Below, one piece after another: positions 47,195-55,428 of a DNA stretch of 64,000 bases. Under the pieces are notes generated by a model, which saw only the letters and a list, made by a program, of their open reading frames with translations, ran no database searches and was not told the DNA's origin. The position numbers were made by a program, and so were the translations under genes. The DNA is from Solirubrobacter sp963848475 (lineage in GTDB: Bacteria > Actinomycetota > Thermoleophilia > Solirubrobacterales > Solirubrobacteraceae): contig CAWKDW010000014.1 of assembly GCA_963848475.1 (NCBI GenBank), positions 620,001 through 684,000 of the forward strand, read 5' to 3'. How positions within the stretch are numbered: position 1 is the first letter of the stretch; every line of letters begins with the position of its first letter.

Positions 47195-47488
47195 CTCGAC
47201 TTCACGCAGCGACGGCTGCCGGCCCTGCCGAACACGACGCCGCACACGCTGCGTCGCACATACATCTCGATCGCGCTGCTGGCGAATCGATTCGACGTGC
47301 TGTGGGTGATGAGCCAGGTCGGCCATGCCGATTCGAAGATGACGATGGACGTCTACGCGCAGCTTCAGCAGCGCGTCGACCGCGAACACGGGCGCGCCTT
47401 CGACACCCTCGTGCGGCAGGCGCGCGAGCGGCTCTACGGGGCCGTCGACGGCTCGATTTCGCCGTCAATTGGTAATGGAATTGGGTAA
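47195..47488 (+). pseudogene. Tyrosine recombinase C-terminal relic next to tRNA-Phe
   Basis: The frame reads TPHTLRRTYISIALLANRFD, VLWVMSQVGHADSKMTMDVY and AQLQQRVDREHGRAFDTL. This contains the H-x-L-R box (HTLRR), the second His (VGHAD) and the catalytic Tyr (MDVYAQ) of phage-type integrases. The SAM-like core-binding domain and first Arg are missing. It lies 85 bases from the 3' end of tRNA-Phe and points towards it, the usual arrangement of an integrase at its attachment site. Confidence 0.78.
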
Positions 47489-47540
47489 TGGCCCCGATTT
47501 GGGCCCTTCCGACGAGGGTTCGAAGCCTCGGTCAGGGCGC

Positions 47541-47567
47541 AAAAAAGGCCCTGCTAGCAGGGCCTTT
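47541..47567 (-). terminator. Intrinsic terminator of tRNA-Phe
   Basis: On the minus strand: AAAGGCCCTGC-TA-GCAGGGCCTTT followed by further T (AAAAAA at 47541-47546 on the plus strand). It begins 6 bases after the tRNA 3' end. This is the only textbook U-tract terminator in the window. Confidence 0.92.
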
Positions 47568-47572
47568 GGCGA

Positions 47573-47645
47573 TGGCGAGACCGAGACTCGAACTCGGGAC
47601 ACCACGATTTTCAGTCGTGTGCTCTACCAACTGAGCTATCTCGCC
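47573..47645 (-). tRNA. tRNA-Phe (GAA)
   Basis: 73 nt on the minus strand. Acceptor stem GGCGAGA/TCTCGCC, D-arm GCTC-AGTTGGTA-GAGC, anticodon arm CACGA-CTGAAAA-TCGTG with anticodon GAA, T-arm CCGAG-TTCGAGT-CTCGG, discriminator A. CCA is not encoded. All stems pair fully. Confidence 0.97.
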
Positions 47646-47653
47646 GTGGGCGC

Positions 47654-48890
47654 CTAGGCTAGCGCGTCGCCGAGCGCCTTGGGGGTGCCGGGCGCGGGGG
47701 TGGGCCAGGCCGCGCGCAGGCGCGGCAGCGCGGAGGCCGTCACGAGCGTGAGCCCGACGCCCGAGACGAGGAAGGCGGTCTGGACGCCGGCATTGGCGAT
47801 CAGCGCGCCGCTGGCGAGGAAGGAGAGCGCGAAGGCGAAGGACGTGCAGGTCTTCTGGAGGGCGAAGAGGCGGCCGTGGAGGGACTGCGGGGTGCTGTTG
47901 GCGAGCAGCAGGCGGTCGTGGACGAGTGCGAGGCCGTTGCCGAAGCCGCCGAGCATCAGCGCGGGGATGACGAGCCAGAAGGAGTGCAGCACGGCGCAGG
48001 CGAGCAGCTCGACGGCCATGGCGGCGAGGCCGAGCACGTAGGCGCGGCGCCAGGCCCACGCTCCGGCGGTGGTGAAGCGGGCGCAGAGCGAGCCGAGGAT
48101 CGTGCCGAGACCGCCGGCGGTGACGAGCAGCGCCAGGCCGGAGCCGCCGATGTGCAGGACCTCGCGGGCGAGCACGACCTCACCGACGTTGGTGATGCCG
48201 ATGCAGAGGACGACGCCGGTGGAGGAGGCCAGCAGGGTGCGGATCTCCGGGCGGGAGGCGAGCTCGCGGACGCCGGCGCGGGCGTCGCCCAGGAGCGTCC
48301 GCTTCGCGCTGGGTTCGACGCGGCCGCCGCGCGAGGCGATCGTGGCGATCATCACCGCGGAGATGGCGAAGGTGACGGCGTTGAGACCCATCAGGGCCGT
48401 GGGCGAGATGATCGCGAGCAGGATCGCGGCGAGGGCGGGCCCGGCGGTCAGGCCGAGGTCGTCGATCGCGCCGAACAGGCCCATGCCGGCGGCGCGCGGT
48501 GTTGCCGGTCGGCATCAGGAGCGGGAGGCCGGCGAGAGCGGCGGGGTTGAACAACGCGGTGCCGATGCCGGTCATCGCCGCGCCCGCGATCATCATCGGC
48601 AGCGAGTCGGCGCTCATCACGAGCAGGAAGGCGAGGCAGCGGATGGCGTCGGACACGACGGCGCAGGTGCGCCAGCCGACGCGGTCGACCAGCGCGCCGA
48701 GCAGCGGGCCGAAGAAGATGGCCGGCAGCAGGTCGGGCAGCAGGACCGCGGCGATCGCCCAGGCGGTGTCGAAGCGCTCGTAGGCCAGCAGCGGCAGCGC
48801 GACGTACGAGAGGCCGGTGCCGAGGCAGGATTGGGCGTGCGCGGCGAAGAAGCGCCGCGCGGGCGCTCCCGACAGCGCCGCCCGGAACAT
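47654..48890 (-). CDS. MFS transporter (single frameshift)
   Basis: ATG 48890 overlaps the stop of the upstream DUF5317 gene (TGATG). The N-terminal half has LPLLAYERFDTAWAIAAVLL and the family loop GALVDRVGWRTCAVVSDAIR. Near 48490-48505 the reading moves frame and continues MGLFGAIDDLGLTAGPALAA through the C-terminal helices to 47654. With one base corrected it is about 412 aa with 12 TM helices, resembling macrolide/drug-efflux-type MFS exporters. The flanking sequence is intact and non-repetitive, so the shift is a candidate assembly error. Confidence 0.8.
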
Positions 48891-49459
48891 CAGGCCGCGA
48901 CGGCTGTGCGTCGCGTAGCGGAGAAGCGCTTCGGGACCAGGCGCGAGTCGCAGGCGACGTGCACGAGCACGAAGACGCCGAACAGCAGGATGGCGTCGCC
49001 GATGCTGAAGACGTTGTGCAGCGGCCACGAGGCGGGCGTGGCGAAGACGTCGCCGAGGAACTGGAGCTTCGCGTCGGGCAGCACCTGGGAGTTGGCGAAC
49101 TCGCCCTCGGGGAGCGTGCGGGCGAGCGAGGCGATCGCGTCCGGGTCGGCCGGCATGACGCCGCCGTTGGCGGAGATCGCGATGAAGTTCAGCAGGCCGC
49201 CGAAGGCGATGATCGGGACGCCGGCGATGTGGCGGTTCGCGAACGCGAAGGCGCCGAGCAGGAAGTAGGACGCGATGTGCAGCGTCGTGTGGATCGTGTG
49301 GTCGCCGGTCGGGAGCACGGAGATCACCAGGATCTGAACGACGATCGCGGCGAGCACGAGGGACGGTCGCCGCAGAGGCAGGTCAGCGAGAGCGGTGAGG
49401 CGCCCGCGGGCGAGCGGAACACTCGCGAGGACCAGGAGATAGGCGAGTCCGATGATCAT
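48890..49459 (-). CDS. DUF5317 family membrane protein
   Basis: 189 aa from ATG 49459. TM helices include IIGLAYLLVLASVPLARG, LVLAAIVVQILVISVLP and SIGDAILLFGVFVLVHVACD. The central NFIAISANGGVMPADPDAI followed by a short loop and LGDVFATP/NVFSIGDAIL is the conserved core of DUF5317. The function of the family is unknown. It is coupled to the MFS gene by a one-base TGATG overlap, which suggests a joint role. Confidence 0.85.
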   Translation of the reverse strand: MIIGLAYLLVLASVPLARGRLTALADLPLRRPSLVLAAIVVQILVISVLPTGDHTIHTTLHIASYFLLGAFAFANRHIAGVPIIAFGGLLNFIAISANGGVMPADPDAIASLARTLPEGEFANSQVLPDAKLQFLGDVFATPASWPLHNVFSIGDAILLFGVFVLVHVACDSRLVPKRFSATRRTAVAA

Positions 49460-49599
49460 GTCGACCTATGAATCGGCCGGCCGCGCTGGGGCCACACTCC
49501 AACAAACGTCGAATCGCTCAACTTGGCGGTTCGCCTGTCCGACAACCCCGACTGGAAAGGCTCTCATGGGGGGAGCCATGACACGGAGGTCAGAAGATC

Positions 49600-49692
49600 A
49601 TGAACAAGGCTCGCCTGTATCGCCTCGCGCTCGTCGCCGGTGTGGTGGCTGTGTTCCTCGAGGGGCTCGGCGCCGGGATGAAGTGGGGCTAG
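49600..49692 (+). CDS. 30-residue single-TM peptide
   Basis: ATG 49600 with GGAGG about ten bases upstream encodes MNKARLYRLALVAGVVAVFL plus EGLGAGMKWG: a basic start, one hydrophobic helix and a short Gly-rich tail. It is too short for routine gene calling, but the codon use is typical and a clean terminator follows at 49731. A second mini-frame (MKVRNGRKW, 49697-49726) lies between stop and terminator. A stem GGCTCTC-ATGGG-GGGAGCC (49559-49577) lies in the leader. No family recognised; it may be a membrane-inserted regulatory peptide or leader upstream of the c-di-GMP gene. Confidence 0.5.
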   Translation: MNKARLYRLALVAGVVAVFLEGLGAGMKWG

Positions 49693-49730
49693 CCCCATGA
49701 AGGTCCGCAACGGCCGCAAGTGGTAGTCCC

Positions 49731-49755
49731 GAGGGTGCCGTAGGCAGGCACCCTC
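49731..49755 (+). terminator. Terminator of the small-peptide unit
   Basis: GAGGGTGCC-GTAGGCA-GGCACCCTC, a perfect 9-bp stem, followed by GCCTGATTTAAA. It ends 28 bases before the GGDEF-EAL start, so it could also act as an attenuator for that gene. Confidence 0.7.
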
Positions 49756-49782
49756 GCCTGATTTAAAGGCAGTTCAAAGCAC

Positions 49783-51828
49783 ATGTTCGCCCGCGTCAGC
49801 CGACACTCGCCACTCGACCTCTACGTCGCCGCCGTCATCGCGGTCGGCGTCGCATGGACGGTCGAGATGGTGGTCGGCGGCGCGGGCGACTTGCGTTTGC
49901 TCTTCACCCCGGAAGCAGGGATGTTCTTCCTGTTCGCCTTCTGCGGCGAGTTCGTCCCGCTGAAGGTCTTCACGCGCGGCGCGGAGGGCGAGGTCACGAC
50001 CTCGACCACGTTCGCCATCGCCACCATGCTGGTGGCCGGCCCGCTCGCCGCGCTGCTCGCCCTCGGGCTCGCGAACCTCGTCGCGGACACGATGGGGCGC
50101 AAGTCACCGCAGAAGGTGGCGTTCAACTTCTTTCAGTACGCGGTCACCGTCGGCGCCGCAGGCTGGGTCCTGAAGGCCACGACCGATCTCCCGCGCGTAA
50201 GCGAGCCGCATCTCGTCCCGAGCGACCTGCCCGGGGTCCTGCTCGCCGCGGTGACGTTCTTCGTCTTCAACGCCGCGCTGGTCTCGACCGTGATCGCGCT
50301 CGCCCAGCGCGTCAGCGTCTTCAAGTACATGGCGCGCGACCTGCTCTTCCAGGCCTCGATCAACGGCCTGATGCTCGGTCTGGCCCCGATCGTCGTGCTG
50401 GCCGCGGACTTCGCGCTGCCGGCGATCGTACTGCTCTTCCTGCCGATCCTCGCCGTCCATCGCGGCGGGCGTGAGGCGATCGCGAAGGAGCACCAGGCGC
50501 TCCACGACGCGCTCACCGGCCTGCCCAACCGCGAGCTGTTCCGCGACCGTATCGATCAGTCGCTGCGCGCCGGACGTCGCAACGGCGACACCTCGGTGGT
50601 CATGTTGATGGACCTCGATCACTTCAAGGAGATCAACGACACGCTCGGTCATCACATGGGCGACCTGCTGCTGCAGGAGGTCGCCCGAAGGCTGCAGCGA
50701 GCACTGCGCGACTCCGACACCGTCGCCCGCCTCGGCGGCGACGAGTTCGGGGTCCTGCTCCCACATGTCGACGGTCAAGCCGACGCGACCAGCGTCGCCC
50801 AGAACCTGCTCGTGCATCTGCGCGAGCCTTTTGTGCTTGAGGGCATGCGCCTGGAGATCGACGCCAGCATCGGCATCGCGCTGCACCCGGTCCACGGCGA
50901 GGACAACGAGACGCTCCAGCAGCGCGCCGACATCGCCATGTACTCGGCCAAGAACTCGGGCCGCGGGCACGCGATCTTCGAGCCCGAGCTGGACCGCCAC
51001 TCGCCGCGGCGCCTCGCGCTCGCGGGCGGGATGCGCACCGCGATCAACGAGGGCCAGATCCAGCTCTACTACCAGCCCAAGGCGGACCTGCGCACCGGCC
51101 GGATCATGGGCGCCGAGGCGCTCGCGCGCTGGGATCACCCGGAGTTCGGCATCGTCGGCCCGAGCGAGTTCGTGCCGATCGCCGAGCAGACCGGCCTGAT
51201 CACGCCGCTCACGTCGTTCGTGCTCGACGCCGCGCTGCGCCAGGTGCGCGAATGGAAGGACGCGGGCCTGGAGCTCAGCGTCGCCGTCAACCTCTCGGCC
51301 CGCTCGTTCCTGGACACGCAGCTCGCGGTCGAGATCCCGCGCCTGCTCTCCCGCTGGGGCGTCGATGCGGAGCTGCTCGAGCTCGAGATCACCGAGAGCA
51401 TGCTGATGACGGACCCGGCCCGTGCGGAGGCGACCCTGACGCGCCTGAGCCAGATCGGCCTGACGTTGTCGGTCGACGACTTCGGCACCGGCTACTCGTC
51501 GCTGGCCAACCTCAAGCGCCTCCCGGTCGACGTGATCAAGATCGACAAGTCCTTCGTGATGGAGATGGCCGTCGACGCGTCCGACGCGGCGATCGTGCGC
51601 TCGACCATCGACCTCGCGCACAACCTCGGCCTGAAGGTCGTCGCCGAGGGCGTCGAGTCCGAGGACGCCTGGCGCCACCTCGAGGCGCTCGGTTGCGACT
51701 ACGCCCAGGGCTACTACCTCTCGCGCCCGCTGCCCGCTGAGGCCGCGACGCGGCTGATCCGCGAGCGCGGAACCGGCCGCGAGATCGCGCCGCCGACCCT
51801 GCGCGTCGTGCAGGGCATGGCCAGCTAG
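49783..51828 (+). CDS. Membrane GGDEF-EAL c-di-GMP enzyme
   Basis: 681 aa from ATG 49783. The first 230 residues are an integral membrane sensor of about seven helices (YVAAVIAVGVAWTVEMV, MFFLFAFCGEFVPL, LVAGPLAALLALGLANLVA, FALPAIVLLFLPILAV), MASE-like. GGDEF is intact at 318-322 (RLGGDEFGVL) with the substrate loop LMDLDHFKEINDTLGH. The EAL domain is intact, with EALARW at 445-450, NLSARSF, ITESML, DDFGTGYSS and AEGVE. Both cyclase and phosphodiesterase residues are present, so the net activity depends on the sensor input. It follows a small-peptide unit and a terminator. Confidence 0.93.
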   Translation: MFARVSRHSPLDLYVAAVIAVGVAWTVEMVVGGAGDLRLLFTPEAGMFFLFAFCGEFVPLKVFTRGAEGEVTTSTTFAIATMLVAGPLAALLALGLANLVADTMGRKSPQKVAFNFFQYAVTVGAAGWVLKATTDLPRVSEPHLVPSDLPGVLLAAVTFFVFNAALVSTVIALAQRVSVFKYMARDLLFQASINGLMLGLAPIVVLAADFALPAIVLLFLPILAVHRGGREAIAKEHQALHDALTGLPNRELFRDRIDQSLRAGRRNGDTSVVMLMDLDHFKEINDTLGHHMGDLLLQEVARRLQRALRDSDTVARLGGDEFGVLLPHVDGQADATSVAQNLLVHLREPFVLEGMRLEIDASIGIALHPVHGEDNETLQQRADIAMYSAKNSGRGHAIFEPELDRHSPRRLALAGGMRTAINEGQIQLYYQPKADLRTGRIMGAEALARWDHPEFGIVGPSEFVPIAEQTGLITPLTSFVLDAALRQVREWKDAGLELSVAVNLSARSFLDTQLAVEIPRLLSRWGVDAELLELEITESMLMTDPARAEATLTRLSQIGLTLSVDDFGTGYSSLANLKRLPVDVIKIDKSFVMEMAVDASDAAIVRSTIDLAHNLGLKVVAEGVESEDAWRHLEALGCDYAQGYYLSRPLPAEAATRLIRERGTGREIAPPTLRVVQGMAS

Positions 51829-51900
51829 CGCCGCGTCGGCGCGCCCGCACGATCTCCTGCAACGATTTACAGAAGTTCCCGTTTTGCCGAGAGTAGGGGC

Positions 51901-52740
51901 GTGCGCTTCGCTCTGGCCGTCCTCGCCCTTCTCGTCTTCCCGGCCGTGTCCTCCGCCTCCGGCAGCGGCGGGACGCTCGCGGGGCCGACCGCGCGGAGCT
52001 TCGTCGCGACGCCGGCGACGATCACGCCCGGCGCGAAGGTCACCTTCACGTTGCGCGCCACGCCCGGCGCCCGGGTGCGGGTCGACGTGCTGACTCCGGG
52101 CCGGCCCGCGGTCCGGGTGCGGCTCGGCCGGGTCGGCGAGCGCGGATCGGTGCGCGGCGTCTGGAAGGCCACCGTGCCCGCGGGCAAGTACACGGCGCGG
52201 CTCGCCGTCAGCGGCGCCGGGGTGACGCGCTACCTGCGCACGGCGCTGAACGTCACGGCTCCGCCGGAGCCCGCGGCGCCCGCCGCGCCCGCCTCGCTGG
52301 CGACGACCGGCTCGAAGGTCTTCCCGGTCCAGGGCCCGTATTCGCTCGGCGGCGAGGACTCCCGCTTCGGCGCCGGGCGCACCGGCCACGTCCACCAGGG
52401 CCAGGACATCGCCGCCGCCGAGGGCACGCCCGTCGTGTCCCCGGTCGCCGGCGTCGTGCACTGGATCGCCTACCAGGCCGCGGGCGCCGGCCACTACGTG
52501 ATCATCGCCGGCGCCGACTCCCGTCACTACGCGTTCATGCACCTCCAGGCCGGTTCGGTGGCCGTCACCAAGGGCGCGTCCGTCACGGCGGGGCAGCGGC
52601 TCGGCGCGGTCGGCAACACCGGCGCCTCCGAGGGCCCGCACCTGCACTTCGAGATCTGGGTCAACGGCTGGTGGGCCTCGAAGGCCTCCGCGCCGATCGA
52701 CCCGCTGCCCGAGCTACAGGCCTGGGCCGCCGCGTCGTAG
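51901..52740 (+). CDS. Secreted M23-family (LytM) peptidase
   Basis: 279 aa from GTG 51901, with a signal peptide (MRFALAVLALLVFPAVSSAS). A beta-sandwich of about 90 residues (ITPGAKVTFTLRATPGARVR) precedes the LytM domain with H-x3-D in HQGQDIAAAEGTPV (His165, Asp169) and HxH in GPHLHFEIW (His247, His249), the zinc and catalytic set of active peptidoglycan endopeptidases. It should act on the cell wall. Its last 27 bases overlap the 3' end of the convergent helicase gene. Confidence 0.92.
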   Translation: MRFALAVLALLVFPAVSSASGSGGTLAGPTARSFVATPATITPGAKVTFTLRATPGARVRVDVLTPGRPAVRVRLGRVGERGSVRGVWKATVPAGKYTARLAVSGAGVTRYLRTALNVTAPPEPAAPAAPASLATTGSKVFPVQGPYSLGGEDSRFGAGRTGHVHQGQDIAAAEGTPVVSPVAGVVHWIAYQAAGAGHYVIIAGADSRHYAFMHLQAGSVAVTKGASVTAGQRLGAVGNTGASEGPHLHFEIWVNGWWASKASAPIDPLPELQAWAAAS

Positions 52741-55023
52741 CATCGCCGCCATCAGCGACGCGCAGCCGTCCTTCGACAACGGCTCGTTGAGGTTGCCGCA
52801 CTTCGGCGACTGCACGCAGGACGGGCAGCCGGACTCGCACGGGCATTCGCTCACGAGCCGGTAGGCGTCGCCGACCAGGGACTCGAAGGCCTCGAAGCCG
52901 CGGCGGGCGATGCCGATCCCGCCGGGATGGCCGTCGTAGATGAAGATCGTCGGCCCGCCGGTCTGGTCATGGTGGTTCGTCGACAGCCCGCCGATGTCCC
53001 AGCGGTCGCACATCGCCAGCAACGGCAGCACGGCGATCTGTGAGTGCTCGGCGGCGTGCAAGGTCCCGAGAAAATCTGTTTCGGCCTCCGGTCGTCGCAA
53101 GCTCCTCCCTTCGGACGACGTTGCGAGTTCGTACCAGAGGGCCTGGGTCGCGAAGGAGGTCTGCGGGAGATCGAGCCCGATCAGGTCCATCGCCTCGTGG
53201 TCGGAGAGCCGGCGGCGCTGGTAGGCCAGGACCTGTTCGCTGACCACGACCGTGCCGAAGCTCAGCCGCACGCCCAGCGCCGTGCGCTGCTCGAGCACGC
53301 GCTCGATGTGCGTGTCGGTCTCGCGCTTGGCCTGCGTGTACCAGTTGCCGTCGAACGGCCGCACCAGCGCGCGGCGGTCGGCGTAGTCGAAGCTGTCGAC
53401 CTCGAACTGGCGGCCGCCGTGGAGGTAGATGGCACCCTGATGGACGGTCGAGGGTGCCGGGCCGATGTCGACGTCGCCGATCAGCTCGCCCGTCTCGAGC
53501 TCGACGATCGCGACCCCGTCGCGGCTCGCGCTGCGCAGCGAGAACGAGCCCGCCGGGTACTCCTCCGGCCGGCGCGGGACGAACGTCCCGTCGGGGCGCT
53601 GGCGCAGATCGCCCGTGCCGACCAGCACCGATGCGACGTCGTGCCAGCGCGGCCCGAGCACCTCCGCGTCGGCCGGTTCCAGCGGCGCCTCATGCGCGGC
53701 GCAGAGCAGGTGGGCGGCGTAGAGCTGCTCGTTCTCGTAGTCGAGGATCGCCGCCTCGACCGGACGCTCGAGGAACTCGTCCGGGTGGCGGCAGAAGAAC
53801 TGGTCGAGCGCGTCGTCGCCCGCGATGTAGATCGCCAGGCCGCGTCCGCGGCGCCCCGCCCGGCCCCACATCTGGCGCAGCGAGGCGACGGTCCCCGGGA
53901 ACGTCACGCAGATCGCGGCGTCGAGCGCGCCGATGTCGATCCCGAGCTCCAGCGCGTCGGTCGCCACCACCCCGAGCAACTCGCCACTGACCAGCCGCGC
54001 CTCGAGCTCCCGCCGCTGCTGGGGCGTGTACCCCGCCCGGTAGGGCGCGATCCGCGCCGCGAGCTTCGGCTCCCCGCGGCGCTCCAGCTCGAGCACGGTG
54101 AAGCGCGCCATCAGCTCGACGGCCTTGCGCGACTTCATGAAGACGATCGTCCGCGCGCCCTCGATCACCAGGCCCGCGAGCAGGTCGGCGGCCTCGGCGA
54201 GCGGCGAGCGGCGTGCCTGCGTCGCGGGGTCGGTGACGGGCGGGTTCCACATCGCGATCGTGCGCTTGGTCCCCGGCGAGCCGTCGTGCGAGATGACCGT
54301 CACGTCGTCGAACCCCGTCAGGCGAGACGCGAGCTCGCCCGGGTTGGCGATCGTCGCCGAGGCGAGGATGAAGCGCGGGGCGGTGCCGTGCAGCTCGCAG
54401 ATCCGCCGCAGCCGGCGCAGCACGTTGGCGACGTGCGAGCCGAAGATGCCGCGGTAGACGTGGGCCTCGTCGATCACGACCACCGCGAGGTTCTTGAAGA
54501 AGTCGCCCCAGGCGGCGTGGTTGGGCAGGATCCCGAGGTGCAGCATGTCGGGGTTGGTCAGGATCACGTTGGCGCGGCGGCGCACGTCGGCGCGCTGCTC
54601 GCGCGGCGTGTCGCCGTCGTAGATCGCCGGACGCGCGCGCTTGACGCCGAGCGCGTGCAGCGACCGCGCCTGGTCCTGCGCGAGCGCCTTCGACGGATAC
54701 ATGAACAGCGCCCGCGCCCGCGCATCGCGCGACAGAACGTCCAGCGTCGGCAGCTGAAAGCACAGCGACTTGCCGGAGGCGGTGCCGGTGGTGACGATCG
54801 TCGTCGCCTCGTACGCGGCCTCGAAGGCTTCGGCCTGGTGGCTCCACAGCGAGTCGATGCCGCGGGCGCGCAGCGCGTCGGCCACGTCGTCATGCAATTC
54901 GTGCGGCAGCGCGGCCAGTTCCGGGAAGCGCTGGTTCTGGCGCTCCTCGCGAACCAGCCGCTCGTCCGCGCGGCCCGCGTCCAGCAGCGCGTCCCACGGG
55001 TCGATGTCGCGAACGATCGCCAT
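52714..55023 (-). CDS. MrfA-type DEAD/DEAH helicase with C-terminal cysteine cluster (DUF1998)
   Basis: 769 aa from ATG 55023. Helicase core: TGTASGKSLCFQLP (Walker A), IDEAHVYRG (DEAH), SAT in ILASATIANPGE, FMKSRKAVELMAR, ATDALELGIDIG and QMWGRAGRRG. The C-terminal domain ends in the four-cysteine cluster CPCESGCPSCVQSPKCGN. This is the architecture of Hrq1/MrfA 3'-5' DNA helicases that help repair crosslinks such as those of mitomycin C. No MrfB-type nuclease is adjacent. The open frame continues past the start into egtD, but no fusion is implied because an ATG sits exactly at the family N-terminus. Confidence 0.92.
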   Translation of the reverse strand: MAIVRDIDPWDALLDAGRADERLVREERQNQRFPELAALPHELHDDVADALRARGIDSLWSHQAEAFEAAYEATTIVTTGTASGKSLCFQLPTLDVLSRDARARALFMYPSKALAQDQARSLHALGVKRARPAIYDGDTPREQRADVRRRANVILTNPDMLHLGILPNHAAWGDFFKNLAVVVIDEAHVYRGIFGSHVANVLRRLRRICELHGTAPRFILASATIANPGELASRLTGFDDVTVISHDGSPGTKRTIAMWNPPVTDPATQARRSPLAEAADLLAGLVIEGARTIVFMKSRKAVELMARFTVLELERRGEPKLAARIAPYRAGYTPQQRRELEARLVSGELLGVVATDALELGIDIGALDAAICVTFPGTVASLRQMWGRAGRRGRGLAIYIAGDDALDQFFCRHPDEFLERPVEAAILDYENEQLYAAHLLCAAHEAPLEPADAEVLGPRWHDVASVLVGTGDLRQRPDGTFVPRRPEEYPAGSFSLRSASRDGVAIVELETGELIGDVDIGPAPSTVHQGAIYLHGGRQFEVDSFDYADRRALVRPFDGNWYTQAKRETDTHIERVLEQRTALGVRLSFGTVVVSEQVLAYQRRRLSDHEAMDLIGLDLPQTSFATQALWYELATSSEGRSLRRPEAETDFLGTLHAAEHSQIAVLPLLAMCDRWDIGGLSTNHHDQTGGPTIFIYDGHPGGIGIARRGFEAFESLVGDAYRLVSECPCESGCPSCVQSPKCGNLNEPLSKDGCASLMAAMLRRGGPGL

Positions 55024-55032
55024 CGACCTAGG

Positions 55033-55428
55033 ATGACTCAGGTGGCGAGGCTGCGATGCGTCTTCTACGACCCGGACGCGGTCGATGCGGGAACGCGCTT
55101 GAGCGAACGGGCGTTCGAGGCCTGCATCCGCGCCGATGTCGACGTCTTCGCGCTCGCCGGCGACGAGGACGTCGTCGAGCTGCGCGGTGAGCCGCACGAG
55201 GTCACGCACCCCGAGGGCGCGATCGCCTTCGTGATGCGTGCGCTGGACCTCACGAGCGACGAGTGCATCGGCGTCGGCCCCGCGCTGCGCGAGGCCCCGG
55301 TCGGCGCCGTCTGGGTGAGCCCGCTGGAACTCGACGTTCGCGGGCCCACCGTGCGCGTCGCCGAGGAGCCGGACGAGCTCCTCTACGAGGCCGTGATCGC
55401 CGAACTGGCGGCGCGCCGAAGCGTCTAG
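55033..55428 (+). CDS. 131-aa protein of unknown function, divergent from the helicase
   Basis: ATG 55033 lies 9 bases from the helicase ATG on the other strand. The protein (LRCVFYDPDAVDAGTRLSER..., ADVDVFALAGDEDVVELRGE, THPEGAIAFVMRALDLTSDE, CIGVGPALREAPVGAVWVSP) has an alternating strand/helix pattern. Its late part recalls the HAD-phosphatase C-terminal half, but the catalytic DxD and GD motifs are absent. No family assigned with confidence. It converges on egtD, sharing the stop palindrome CTAG. Confidence 0.6.
   Translation: MTQVARLRCVFYDPDAVDAGTRLSERAFEACIRADVDVFALAGDEDVVELRGEPHEVTHPEGAIAFVMRALDLTSDECIGVGPALREAPVGAVWVSPLELDVRGPTVRVAEEPDELLYEAVIAELAARRSV

Noticed and set aside
47490..47525. 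T-arm-like sequence (GAGGGTTCGAAGCCTC) as a second tRNA or attachment-site copy
   Set aside because: The loop has the wrong size and no other tRNA arms can be folded around it.
49465..49600. Riboswitch (for example c-di-GMP) before the small peptide and GGDEF-EAL gene
   Set aside because: Only a simple stem (49559-49577) is seen; the conserved GEMM or other riboswitch core sequences could not be recognised.
50104..52647. 847-codon open frame on the minus strand opposite the GGDEF-EAL and M23 genes
   Set aside because: Composition is that of a reversed codon-biased frame and it lies opposite two clearly recognised genes.
53044..55032. Long open frame on the plus strand opposite the helicase
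   Set aside because: Antisense shadow of high-GC coding sequence; only its end (from ATG 55033) has protein-like composition and is annotated.
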